Assembly: GCF_042453785.1 (NCBI RefSeq)
Contig: NC_091662.1
Location: 811,001-875,000, forward strand
From: Malus domestica
Lineage: Eukaryota > Streptophyta > Magnoliopsida > Rosales > Rosaceae
DNA length: 64,000 bases
Reading direction: 5' to 3'
Shown here: piece by piece, positions 1 through 10,779 of the stretch
Layout of the letters: every line of letters starts with the position of its first letter
Numbering within the stretch: the first letter of the stretch is position 1
Translations under genes and position numbers: made by a program
Notes under the pieces: model-generated
What the model saw: the letters and a program-made list of their open reading frames with translations, nothing else
Databases searched by the model: none
What the model was told of the DNA's origin: nothing

Positions 1-956
1 TTCTTCAAATTTGACCTTTGATCTTACAAGTTTGATTTTTATATTCAAAACCGACAAGGTTGATTACTTATGATGTTTTGGTTTAATAATTTATTGTTGT
101 ATATAAATATTTTTCCACTCAATGACGCAGTATTGAACCAAAACGCAAAAATATCGATAAATTTGTTTCATGTGAATTTCTCTCCAATTTGAGACGATAA
201 ATCTAAGCTCTAAATGAAAATTGTACATCTTTTTATTTTTCACATTTGGTTGGTTTCTTAATCACCATCAATTTTATCAATATAATACATTCAAGAATAA
301 TCTATTATGTCAATTAAAAAGTTCTAAGAATATTGAAAATGAAGGTTTATCAATTCGATAATGCTAAGGAGACCATATTTTCACATCTAAAATCTCTCGC
401 TAATAAAAGTAAAGTCCATAAAACAAGTAGGTTTTACCTCTATTCGAGAGATGATTTAGATGTGGTTTATAAAACAAGTAGGTAAAGTCCTAAAATATTA
501 ATGTGTTATAATATTAAAGTCTAATAGTAAGTATAAGGATAAGCACTCTACCACTAGGATTATAAAGTCTTATACTAAATAGGACCATGTATTCAGTTTC
601 TGGACCTCCCTAACGAGAAGGGATGCCACTTGCTCATCTAAAGTCCAACTTAGCTATGCTAGTTTTGCAACTTCTGAAATAGCCGACTTTCGTTCATTCC
701 CCTTGTGTTTACACAGCTTTCAAATAATTCATGAATCAAGGAAATCAAGATTAGGAGAGGGAATAAATAGTTGTGAGATCAACTAGCCTCTTCTCCCAAT
801 ACATCTTATCTCGAATTTTCGAGTATTGGGTTACAGATTCTTATATGAAACCAACTTTTTTACTCCACATGGATTTGTAAACGCATGAATCATGTGAAGA
901 GAAATAATTTTAGTACTCATGTGTTAGTAATACAAAGAAAATACAGAACTTACATG

Positions 957-1044
957 CCATAAATTAGATAACAAGATGTCAACTATCTAAAGATATCTAT
1001 CCATAAATTAGATAACAAGATGCCAACTATCTAAAGATATCTAT
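957..1044. repeat. 44-bp tandem duplication in chitinase promoter
   Basis: Two adjacent 44-bp units (957-1000 and 1001-1044) differ by a single base (GATGTCAAC against GATGCCAAC). The array ends about 220 bp upstream of the chitinase start codon, so it lies in the likely promoter. Near identity implies a recent duplication. Confidence 0.85.
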
Positions 1045-1206
1045 CCGTAGACATTAATTTTGATATGGTCCACTATATGCCAATAGACCGCGCACAGCAC
1101 AAGTGTCTCTAAGAGTCTATGCAAAGTCCCAATCCTAACACAATATCTTAAACGCAAATTCGGTCGTCATATCTACATGCAGGAAAAAGTCATTGGATCA
1201 AAACGC

Positions 1207-1217
1207 TATAAATATAT
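1207..1217 (+). promoter_or_regulatory. TATA box of class V chitinase gene
   Basis: The sequence TATAAATATATA lies about 50 bp before the ATG at 1264. This fits a transcription start near 1235-1245 and a short leader. Confidence 0.6.
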
Positions 1218-1263
1218 AGACATACGAGACGAACAAGCAAGCAAGAACTAATAACTTGCTGCA

Positions 1264-2700
1264 ATGTCTTCCAAGCTAACACTTCCGTTTATCTTTTCCG
1301 CTCTCATCTTCCTCATCCACCTCAACTTCTCATCCGGCCAAACCGTCGTTAAAGCCGCTTACTGGTTTCCCGACAGTGGCTTCCCGGCCGCCAGCATAAA
1401 CTCCAGCCTTTTCACTCATCTCTTTTGTGCATTTGCCGATCTCAATGCCACCACCTACCAAGTCACAGTTTCGTCCTCCAACTCCGCCCCGTTCTCAAGC
1501 TTTACACAAACAGTCCAGCAAAAAAACCCTTCTGTAAAAACCCTGTTGTCCATCGGTGGCGGAAATTCCAACCCCGCCACCTTTGCCGCAATGGCTAGCC
1601 AGGCTACCCGGCGTAAAGCGTTCATTAACTCCTCCATCACGTTAGCGCGGAGTTACAACTTCCATGGCCTTGACCTTGACTGGGAATACCCATCCTCCAC
1701 CACGGAGATGACTAACTTCGGTACCCTTCTCACGGAGTGGCGAACTGCCGTGGCAAATGAGTCAAAAACCACGGGCAAGACCGCTTTACTTTTAGCCGCT
1801 GCTGTTTTCCGCTCTGCGGATTACTACAGCATAAACTACCCCTTCCAGTCCATATCAAACAGTTTGGACTGGATCAACGTAATGGCTTACGACTTCTACG
1901 GCCCCGGTTGGTTCCCAAACAACACTGCGCCACCCGCGGCGTTGTCTGCGAGTTCCGTTAACGGGGATGCCGGAATCACGTCGTGGATTAAGGCAGGATT
2001 GGCTCCCAAAAAGATAGTGCTAGGTCTTCCATTTTACGGATATGCGTGGCGTTTGTTGGACGCGAATAACCACGGCATTTTTGCCCCTGCTAATGGATCC
2101 GGTATAGGAACGTATGGTGACCAAGGTTACAGCCAAATAAAGGATTTCATAAGCCAAAACGCAGCTCAGACGGTGTACAACGCCACCGTTGTTACGAACT
2201 ATTGCTACTCCGGGAAGACGTGGATTGGTTACGACGATACGCAGAGTATCTCCGCCAAGGTTTCGTATGCCAAGACGACGAAAGGACTTCTTGGCTACTT
2301 TGCATGGCATGTCGGCGCTGACAGCAGTAATTGGGCTCTTTCTCAAGCAGGTATTTTGTTGAATCATGTTGCAAAAATTTTACATTATATTGGATATTGA
2401 ACGATTTCATTGCTAGTTGCATCCATCGAAACTTTTATCTAAAATGATACACTAATTGGATCATACAAGTGATTAAATTTGAGAAAATTTTGACGTTTAT
2501 TAGTAGTGGACCGTTAAGACTGTTTCTCTGATAATAACCCATATTTTTTGGATTAATTTCTATTGCATATATGAAATATTAGTTCTTCCAAATTAAAGAA
2601 TACAATATGTAGTTGTTTTGTTTTGTTTAGGATTCAATTACTGTTGATTATTCAACTCTATAATTTCATTTTTCACGCAGCTGCAAGTACATGGGGATGA
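1264..2700 (+). CDS. Class V chitinase (GH18), secreted, two exons
   Basis: Predicted endochitinase of the plant class V GH18 family, cleaving beta-1,4-GlcNAc polymers. Exons are 1264-2350 and 2681-2700, giving 368 aa. An N-terminal signal peptide ends near residue 25. The GH18 motif GLDLDWEYP carries the full DxDxE set, with catalytic acid Glu141 and Asp137/Asp139. Conserved MAYDFYGPGW and GYFAWHVGAD follow. The exon 1 frame stays open into the intron and stops at 2400, but GTATTT at 2351 and CACGCAG before 2681 give a phase-1 intron whose 20-nt last exon ends ...SQAASTWG, the usual class V ending. The first base of the last intron sits at the same codon as in the GH18 receptor kinases downstream. 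Secretion to the apoplast or vacuole is inferred. Confidence 0.9.
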
Positions 2701-4298
2701 ACATAAAGATTACAGCTTAAAGTTGGTAAATTATCCAAAACAAGCCCACAATATGTAGTATAGTAGTTAACTACTTCCAATAAGGCCAAGAGCATCTCCA
2801 ATAAAAATATCAAATGTTAATTTGCTGCCAGATAATAATATTTTCAATTTTTGTTTAATATTCAATTATTGATATGTAGCCTTCCTATTTCAAAAATGTA
2901 TGCTACTAGCATATATCGTTTTACTGCAATGACAGAAAACAGTTATGCTTATGCACCATGAGTGAAAGTTTAATTCCCACCGATTCTTCTCCCCCTAACA
3001 ACTAACTATTTAACTCACTAATACTGTCATTCTACTAAAAATATATATGCCACTAAAACGTTTGAAGCAATCTTCATAATATTCAGACATGTCTAAAAGG
3101 GCATTGAGGCAAATATACGAGGTCAATTGGTAAACTTATCAACTATAGACAGATGGTCGTGGGGCGAATATATTAATGAGCGGTAATTTTCACACATTTT
3201 TTTTATCTCCTACACACATGTTCAATTTTTTAATATTTGTTTGCTAAAGGAAAATAAAGCACGAGGGCCTTAGCTAATGCGGTCTTCAGGACGCTGGGTC
3301 AAAGAAACTTTCTTTGTCGACACTCCTCATTTTGCTTGACTAACTCTGTTGCGCACCGAATGCTAACGATAAGGTCAGCAGAACTGTATTTGTTAGGCAG
3401 ACGTAGACCAAAAACTTTGAAAATTCCGGCATCTGGCAACCGAACGCAACTAAAGTAATTTGGTTTGTCCAAACGCCATCCACGATCACATCTCAAATTT
3501 TTGTTCAAACTCGAAATTTTCGCGTTATTGCAACCGCAAATGTTACGTACGTAATCAATCAAAGAAAAAACAAAGACAAAGAAATTATTCTCATTTCAAG
3601 GCTAAAAAATTATTGAATTTAAGACTCGATAATATCTCAAATTTGTAGCTTGATTAACCGCCCTATAAGTTATAGGGCTGTTAATCTATGGAGTCGGGGA
3701 AAGTTTCCCTTAGAAATCGCTTTCATGGCAGACAAACTTTCCTCGATAATTTGATTTTTCTTTCTTTTATACATTTTACATAGGGATGTGATATTCACAC
3801 ACCTCATTTTACTTCTCACACACCTTTTTAATTTTCGACCGTCGGATCGGATGATTTGAAGAAGATCAACGGATATATCATATAAATTATCAAATGGTGT
3901 GTGAGAAGTAAAATGAGGTGTGTGGATAACACATCCTTTTACAAAATGTTAGGTGGCAAAACATTTCAATGCAACGTGTTTAACTTAAATTGTTAATTCT
4001 TGTGATAGTAGGGTTGTCCACATATTTTCTGCAACGTCGTCGACGCATACGAAGGTCTTCATATTTACTATATGCAGCGGACGGGCTGCTCAATTTAAGG
4101 CAAAGGTACAAGCTTTCAGCCACCTTACGTATACGACACTCCGTAGATTATGTAGGAGAAAAACTTGTGTAAGGATAATTAAACCACGTATACTTTTTTA
4201 CTGCTCACAACCTAATAAATTTTGGTGATCTTATATATCCAAAGGTGACGTTCTATGCTAATAATATAAATTTGTGCTCATACAATTTGCTCGCTCTT
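2701..4298. other. Intergenic, with paralogous flank and a MITE
   Basis: No intact gene. Roughly 3690-4180 is homologous to the DNA downstream of GH18-RLK A (7895-8170), sharing the TTTCATGGCAGA and ATGTTTAACTTAA blocks. It is therefore the 3' flank of a duplicated unit whose gene body is missing here. It is interrupted by a MITE at 3781-3936. A GAGCATCTCCAA start near 2790 resembles a MITE end. I see nothing supportable in 2830-3690. Confidence 0.55.
3781..3936. mobile_element. MITE with about 41-bp TIRs, 7-bp target duplication
   Basis: GGATGTG...CACACACCTCATTTTACTTC at the left mirrors GAAGTAAAATGAGGTGTGTG...CACATCC at the right; arms of about 41 bp differ at only a few positions. TTTTACA flanks both sides (3774-3780 and 3937-3943). 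The paralogous flank at 7985-8005 carries one copy of the equivalent TTTCACA and no insert, so it preserves the empty site. The TAGGGATG start and the TSD length suggest a hAT-type MITE. Confidence 0.85.
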
Positions 4299-4486
4299 CC
4301 TTTAAAAAAGAACGAGACTTGGCTGCTGAAGATTCAGCAGCACCTCCTGCTGCCAACCAATAACGGCTGGACACATGTCCAAATTGTGAATTTTTTAATC
4401 CAACTTGAACACGTGTCCAGCCGTGATTGGTTGGCAGCAAAAAGTGCTGCTGAATCTTTCAGCAGCCAAGTCTTTTCCTTTAAAAA
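4299..4486. mobile_element. Foldback MITE, Mutator-like, in RLK A promoter
   Basis: Long inverted arms (GACTTGGCTGCTGAA at 4316 against TTCAGCAGCCAAGTC at 4458, extended inward through GGCTGGACAC/GTGTCCAGCC) are flanked by a direct repeat of about 9-10 bp, CCTTTAAAAA, at 4299 and 4477. A 9-bp-class target duplication suggests a MULE-derived MITE. It ends about 290 bp upstream of the GH18-RLK A start. Short open frames on both strands here are only translations of the hairpin. Confidence 0.8.
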
Positions 4487-4693
4487 GCTGCCCTACTCGA
4501 TATTTTCTCGTTACGAATGTCTCAGGTAATTAAGCGTCTGTCCCACCAGCCAAAGAATTTTATTGAAGCTGTCCCTGAATCCTAAACGGTATGTGTCCAC
4601 GTACTCTAGAACAATCGCCAACAGTACGTGCATTGTTGCAAGCATTGAATTAATTAGAAACGTAAACGTCACTTGAGGTGTTTTGACATTTCC

Positions 4694-4741
4694 ATGGAAT
4701 CCAGAAATATCTCCTATCTGATCCCTTTCAGAAACATATGA
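4694..4741 (+). promoter_or_regulatory. uORF made by duplicated signal-peptide start
   Basis: ATG at 4694 opens a 15-codon frame (MESRNISYLIPFRNI, then TGA). It is a copy of the real start region at 4779 ([13 protein letters not shown]), produced by a local direct duplication of about 34 bp (near 4690 and 4775). If inside the transcript it is an upstream ORF. In the inverted paralogue the same block is present but its ATG end has been lost. Confidence 0.5.
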
Positions 4742-4778
4742 TATGAGGTTATGTATGAGAACTGAATTAGCTATTTCC

Positions 4779-7724
4779 ATGGAATTCAGAAGTATCTCCT
4801 ATCTGATTATCCCCTTCATCTTCCTTGTTTCTTGTTCCTCTGCACAAACTTGGATAAGAGCCGGTTACTGGTACGCCGGCAGCGAGTCTCCTATACCGGA
4901 GATAAATTCTGCCTTGTTCACTCATCTTATCTGTGGTTTTGCTGATGTGAATTCCTCCACCTACCAGCTCTCCATCCCTTCTGCTCATGTCCAATACTTT
5001 TCGAGCTTCACAGATATTGTCAAGCGAAAGAACCCGTCCACCATCACACTCCTATCCATCTGGAATGGACTGGCTGAAAGAAGACGAGCGAAGTTGGGCG
5101 GCGAGAACGCTAACTTTTCAGTCATGTCCTCAATGCTCGAAAAGCCTTCTAATAGAAAGTCTTTCATTGAGTCTTCCATCAAAATGGCAAGGCGTTATGG
5201 ATTTCAGGGTATAGACTTAAACTGGCTGTGGCCTAACGAAGCCTCCGATATGATCAACATTGGTAAGCTGTTGGACGAGTGGCGAGCTGCTGTGACTTAT
5301 GAGTCGAGAAACTCAAGTCAGTCACGGTTAATGTTGATAATGGCCGTTCGTTACTTGCCTGCTTTTGAATCGTTGATTTATCCAATCGAATCTATGAAGA
5401 GGAATTTGGACTGGGCGCATGTTGTGGCGTATGACTATCATCTGTCTTCGAAGGAGAATGTTACCGGTGCTCATGCTGCTTTATACGACCCTTTAAGCCA
5501 TGTTAACACCGATTATGGCATAAGGCAATGGTTTAACTACTCGTTTCCTGCTAGCAAACTCGTTTTGGGTTTGGCTTACCACGGCTATGCATGGACACTT
5601 GCGAACCCCGAAGACAATAATGGCATCGGGGCACCTGCATCTGGCATTGCTGTGACACAAGATGGATCCGTGAACTATAAGTACATCAAGTGGTACACAC
5701 GAAGCTACCGAGCTCCCATAGTGTATAATGCTACTTACGTCGTTAATTACTGTGTCATAGGATCGAGTTGGGTTGGTTTCGATGATGTGGAAGCTATCAG
5801 AGCTAAGATTGCATATGCCAAGGAGAAGAAGTTACTCGGTACCAATGTGTTTCAAGTCAACAATGACGATGAAAATTGGGCACTTTCTCGGGCAGGTACA
5901 CAATACTTATCCCACGATACAGGTTAATTATCGATGCTATGTTTTGACAGAAGTCTATTTTCAGACATCAAATTGTTATCTAATGACTAACATAGATCCA
6001 ACTGTTTTAATGATTCACAGCTCAAGAGGAAGGAAATGGTCATGAAAACAAGCGGCGATTATTGCTTATAATCTTGCTTCCAATTACTTCGATCGTAATT
6101 CTTATAGCCATTGTGGTGTGCTACTTGCAGAGAGAACCATTGAAGACAAGAGGTTGTTTTCCTCAATATTGAGGGTTTGTTTAGCAACTAGATGATGTAT
6201 TCACTTTTTCTTTTCCCTTCCGGTTTCAGGGACAATGATTCTAGGCAATTCAAGAGCATCAGATCCTCCAAATCTGCAAGCATTCAGCTTTTCCAAGATC
6301 AAAGCAGCAACAAATAAATTTTCAAGCGAAAACAAGCTTGGAGAGGGTGGGTTTGGTCCCGTTTACAAGGTAACATTTTGTATATTATCTACATATGTTG
6401 TACGAACCCTGAAAGGGAGTGTTGCAATTTTTGGAATTCATCTTTGTATCGGGTAAGATCTCGATTTTCATCAACCACGTTAACTCTATTTTCTTTTAAA
6501 TTTCTAGGGTAAACTGCAGACAGGACAAGAAATAGCGGTGAAAAGACTTTCAAAAACATCAACTCAAGGACTTGAGGAATTTGGAAATGAGGTTACACTT
6601 ACTGCAACACTACAACACGTGAATCTAGCTCGGGTTCTTGGATTCTGCAGTGAGAAGGAAGAAAAAATGCTGATCTACGAGTACATGCCAAACAAAAGCT
6701 TGGACTTCTACCTTTTCGGTCTGCAATTTTTCATGCTTTCTGCTATAAAAGAGAATGCATGCTAGAATAACACAAACTCTGCAATTTTTAAAGTTGTGAG
6801 ATCTGTGATTGTAATTTTTGTTTCTCTTGCTCCTTTGCGTACCTCATCGGTCCTGAATTTGTTATCTCGCAGATCCTACCAGACAGTATCTCCTAGACTG
6901 GAGAAAGCGTGTGCACATTATCGAAGGCGTTACTCAAGGACTCCTATATCTTCAAGAATACTCAAACTTCACAATCATTCACCGAGATCTAAAGGCTAGC
7001 AATATTTTGCTTGACAATGAGATGAATGCTAAAATTTCAGATTTTGGAATGGCCAAACTTTTCGGAAAAGATGAACTTGAAGGAAACACAAGCCGGATTG
7101 TTGGAACATAGTAAGTAAACTGCCTCTCATCAGCTATTCTTATTCACGCATGATCATATCCTTTAGTACTTATTGAATGCAATGCAGCGGCTATGTTCCT
7201 CCTGAATACGTAAAAAAGGGCATATACTCTATGAAGTACGATGTCTACAGCTTTGGAGTTCTACTTTTGCAAATGATTAGCGGACGGAAGAGTACATGTT
7301 ACTATGGTCCGAACGAAAGTCAGCACCTCTTGGAATATGTAAGCTCCATGGCTTTCTTTGACTACTGTAAATAACTACAATTTTGTCCTGAACTTCAGCA
7401 TTAAAATTACTTCAGGCATACACATCGTGGAAAGAGGATAAAGGACCGGAATTTATTGATCCATCACTTGACGATTCTTCTACTTCTTTTAAACTGTTGA
7501 GGTGCTTGCAAGTAGCTCTACTATGTGTCCAGGAAAATCCCGACGATAGGCCTACAATGTTGGAAGTCTATTCCATGCTCAAAACTGACACTCAAGCCGT
7601 TCCTATTCCTACAAAGACAGCTTTCTCTGGAAAAAGTGATAGAGATAAGGAAAGCGTATCTACATCACAGAAAGGAAGCTGTTCAGTCAATGACGCTCAG
7701 ATTTCCGAACTGCAACCTCGATAA
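4779..7724 (+). CDS. Chitinase-related receptor-like kinase (GH18-RLK A)
   Basis: Receptor kinase with a GH18 ectodomain, CHRK1-like in architecture. Exons are 4779-5895, 6021-6152, 6230-6369, 6508-6718, 6873-7110, 7188-7338 and 7416-7724; all phases agree, giving 765 aa. Order: signal peptide (1 to about 23), GH18 domain, TM helix (386-408, encoded by exon 2), Ser/Thr kinase. The catalytic GH18 motif reads GIDLNWLWP, so the Glu is Leu150 and one Asp is Asn148; the ectodomain cannot be a normal chitinase and probably binds a ligand. The kinase looks active: glycine loop GEGGFG (454-459), Lys475, HRDLK (Asp572), DFG (Asp590). An upstream in-frame ATG at 4743 adds 12 residues, but 4779 places the signal peptide at the N terminus. 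Retaining intron 1 would stop at 5927 and give a soluble ectodomain. Confidence 0.88.
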
Positions 7725-8435
7725 AAATGCAGGCTCGAATGAGAGGTGGTGTATTCTTAGGCTCAAGAATGTGGTGTATTCTTAGCTAATTTCTGGACAA
7801 GTTTCTAGCAAATATTTTTTTCCTTCTCTATATACAACAAGCTGAAAGTAATACGCGCTGTTTAATCTAAATTCTGTGTGGATTCTGAAACTAGGCAGAA
7901 AAAAGGGTTCCAGGTAAAGTTTCTCTTGCCATTGCTTTCATGGCAGATAAATTTTTCTCAGTATAATTCGATAGTTCTTTCATACATTTCACAAAAAGTT
8001 TGGTGGCGAAAGTTTTCATTGCTACATGTTTAACTTAAGTTGTTGGCCCTGCAATTTCGTCATCGTTGACAAACATAGAAAGGTCCATGTTCTTGCTATA
8101 TGCAGCAAATGTAGACCAACTCCAGGCTGTCCAACTTAAGGCGAAGGTAGGTCAATCTATGGTCACCAGGCAGTATAACTCTTACTTAGAGCGACCCTTC
8201 CAAAACACAATTACGTATACAACAACAACAACAACAACAAAGTCTTAATTTACCAAGTGCTTTTAGCTGTATGAATCCTAGAACATCATTGCGCTTGGTT
8301 TTGCGCCATGTCTTCCGTTAACTCCAACTACTCCATGTTTTTTCTCAAAGTCTCTTTCCAAGTCTTCCTAGGTCTTCCTCCACCTTTTTTCTCCGAGCCC
8401 AAACCACAATTAAGTATACAGAAAGTAATCATGTG
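7725..8435. other. 3' flank of GH18-RLK A
   Basis: Holds the 3' end of the gene. Homology to the flank of the inverted partner (10540-10650) continues to about 7953, and homology to 3690-4180 runs to about 8170. A LINE tail fragment follows at 8219-8400. No gene seen. Confidence 0.6.
8219..8400 (-). mobile_element. LINE 3'-end fragment with (CAA)n tail
   Basis: A (CAA)n run at 8219-8240 borders AAGTCTTAATTTACCAAG and then blocks ATGAATCCTAGAAC, TTGCGC(T)TGGTTTTG and CTAGGTCTTCCTC. These match the widespread plant L1-type LINE 3' region as I remember it. The simple-repeat tail read on the minus strand is (TTG)n, so the fragment lies on the minus strand and is 5'-truncated. Family recognition is from memory. 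Confidence 0.55.
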
Positions 8436-8436
8436 G

Positions 8437-8790
8437 TTGAGATGAATGCTAAGATTTCCGATTTTCGAATGGCCAAACTTTTCAGAAAAGATGAACTCAA
8501 AGCGAACATAAGGCGGATTGTTGACACATAGTAAGTGATAAACTGCCTCTCATCGGTTATTCACACATGACCTTATCCTTATCCTTGTTATATGCAATGC
8601 AGTAGCTAGGTACCTCCTGAATACGTACGAAAAGGCATATACGCTATGAAGTACAATGTCTACAGCTTCAGAGTTCAGCTTTTGCAAATGATTAGCAGAC
8701 GAAGAATACATGTTACTATGTTCTGAATGAAAGTCTGCACCTATTGGAATATGTAAGTTCCATAAAATTTCCACGCTTCAAATTTCTATC
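8437..8790 (+). pseudogene. GH18-RLK kinase fragment (exons 5-6)
   Basis: Degenerate copy of the RLK kinase: bases 8440-8531 correspond to the end of exon 5 ([18 protein letters not shown]), followed by a recognisable intron and the exon 6 equivalent near 8603-8752 (VPPEYV.KGIY, SFGVQLLQMISRR-like). Several substitutions break conserved residues; the DFG glycine is replaced and GTYGY is lost. It is a relic on the plus strand lying head-on against the minus-strand relic that starts at about 8908, which marks a rearrangement breakpoint near 8790-8905. Confidence 0.75.
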
Positions 8791-8907
8791 ACGAACTATT
8801 GCTTAGACGTGAACTATATGTTGAAATCACTGAAATTGTTCAGGCAGATTACACAAGTTTTAATCCCAGTTCCCACAGCATAAAAAGTATATATAGAAAA
8901 TGTACCA

Positions 8908-10500
8908 AATCTTACGTTGTAAAAGGGACCAAACCTACCCTCTCCTTATCTTCACTTGAGAAGTTATTTGTAGCCGCTTTGAGACTGGAAAAGCGGCGTA
9001 CTTTCAGATTTGGAGCATCACTGTCAACAGCTGATGTACTAGTAGACATTTGCCTAGAACAAGCATCCCTGAAACCAGGAGTAAAAAATTCAAATGCAAA
9101 TCTGTTATCTGTTGGTGTCGACCGCTACAAGAGAATCTCTCTTCATTTAATTGCTATTAGAAAATAACCATCACAGTTGAGTATATAACCTTTTGTCTTC
9201 AATAATTCTTTCTGTTTCAATAATTCTCTCTGCGAGTAACACACCATGAAAGCGATGAGAATTACAATTACGATTGATGAAACTGGAAGCAAATTACAAA
9301 CAATAACCGGGGTTTATTTTCGTGACTATTTCCTTCCTCCTGAGCTGTCAATCATGAATGAAGTTGGAAGTAAAACAATTTGATGCCTTCAAATAGCTTG
9401 CTGTCACAATTGAACTTTAGTGTGGGATAAGTAATGCCTACGTGCACAAGAAAGCGCCCAATTTTGATTGTCATTGCTGACTTGATGAAACACATTGGTA
9501 CCGAGTAGCTTCTTCTCCTTGGCATATGCAATCTTAGCTCTAATAACTTCCACATCATCAAAACCAACCTAACTCGATCCTATCATACAGTACACAAGTA
9601 GCATTATACATCATGGGAGATAGCTTCGAGTGTACCCCTGGATGTACTTATAGCTCATGGATCCATCGTTTGTCACAGCAATGCCAGATGCAGGGTCTTG
9701 AGGTTTTTTGCAACTATCCATGCATAGCCGTGGTAAGGCAAACCCAAAACAAGTTTGCTAGCAGGAAACGAGTAGTTTAACCATTGCCTTATACCATAGT
9801 CGGTGTTAAGATAGCTGAAAGGGTCGTATAAAGCAGCATGAGCACCAGTAACATTCTCTTCGAAGGCAGATGATAGTCATATGCCTTAACATGCGCCCAG
9901 TCCAAATTCCTCTTCATAGATTCGTTTGGATAAATCAACGATTAAAATAGGAAAGCCATTGTCAATTTTAATCGTGATAGGCCAGTGTTTCTTGCCTCAG
10001 AAGTCACAGCAGCTCGCCACTCGTCCAATAGCTTTTCCATATTGATCATATCCAAGGCTGTGTTAAGCCAAGGCCAGAGCAAGTCTATACCTTGAAAGTA
10101 ACATCTTGCTAATTCGATGGAAGACTCAATGAAAGACTTTCTATTCGAAGGAATTCCGAGCATTTTAGAGAGGGCTGAAAAGTGAGCTCTCTGACCCAAA
10201 ATTAGCTGAGAAGCTGCTGCTTCTTTGTTCCATATGAATAGGAGTGCTTTGATTGATGGGTTTTTGCTCTTGACAATATCGGTGAAGCTCAAGAAGTATT
10301 GCTCATGAGCAGAAGGGATGGAGAGCCGGTAGGTGGACAAATTCGCATTCACAAAAGCACAAGTAAGATGTGTGAACAAGGCAGAGTTTATCTCCGGTAT
10401 ATGAGACTTGCTACCGGCGTACCAGTGACCAGCTCGAATCCAAGTTTGTGCAGAGCACGAAAAATTACAAGTAATAAGGAAGATGACCTTTTGAGAAATG
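8908..10500 (-). pseudogene. GH18-RLK pseudogene B (GH18 + TM + kinase start)
   Basis: Minus-strand relic of the same family. The GH18 part runs 10490-9355, the TM exon equivalent is near 9336-9205 and the kinase exon 3 equivalent near 9040-8908 (LKAATNNFSSEDK). The start codon and most of the signal peptide are missing, the GH18 frame stops at 9942 and shifts further on, and the glycine loop is degraded. The catalytic motif reads GIDLLWPWL, so Glu was already lost. Kinase exons 4-7 are absent. It lies between intact genes A and C. Not expected to make a receptor; a transcript could still exist. Confidence 0.85.
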
Positions 10501-10779
10501 TATGAAAGAACAATATCGAATTATATTGATAAAAGTTTATCTGCCATGAAAGCAATGGCTAGAGAATCTTTACCTGGAACCCTTTTTTCGGCCTAGTCCA
10601 GAATCCATACAGAGTTCAGATTAATCAGCACGTATTAATTTCACCTTGTTTTTTATAGAGAAGGAAAAAAAAGTTGTTACAAACTTGTCTACTACCACAT
10701 TCTTCAGCCTAAGAACACAACTACCCCTAAATAAATAAAGTAATAGCTCGCATAAACACCTCTCTTCGAGCCTGCATTA

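Larger units (their letters stand above)
1..1263. other. 5' flank of chitinase gene, no gene seen
   Basis: AT-rich flank with no coding region I can support. An imperfect inverted pair near 383-402 and 446-467 (CACATCTAAAATCTCTCG against CGAGAGATGATTTAGATGTG), with a repeated TAAAACAAGTAGGT motif beside it, looks like a worn MITE. A clean 44-bp tandem duplication lies at 957-1044. A TATA box lies at about 1207-1217. Confidence 0.6.

Noticed and set aside
2351-2400. Chitinase C terminus read through to 2400
   Set aside because: A good donor at 2351 and acceptor at 2680 restore the family's normal ASTWG end.
4245-4529. Frames on both strands upstream of RLK A
   Set aside because: They lie in the foldback MITE and mirror each other.
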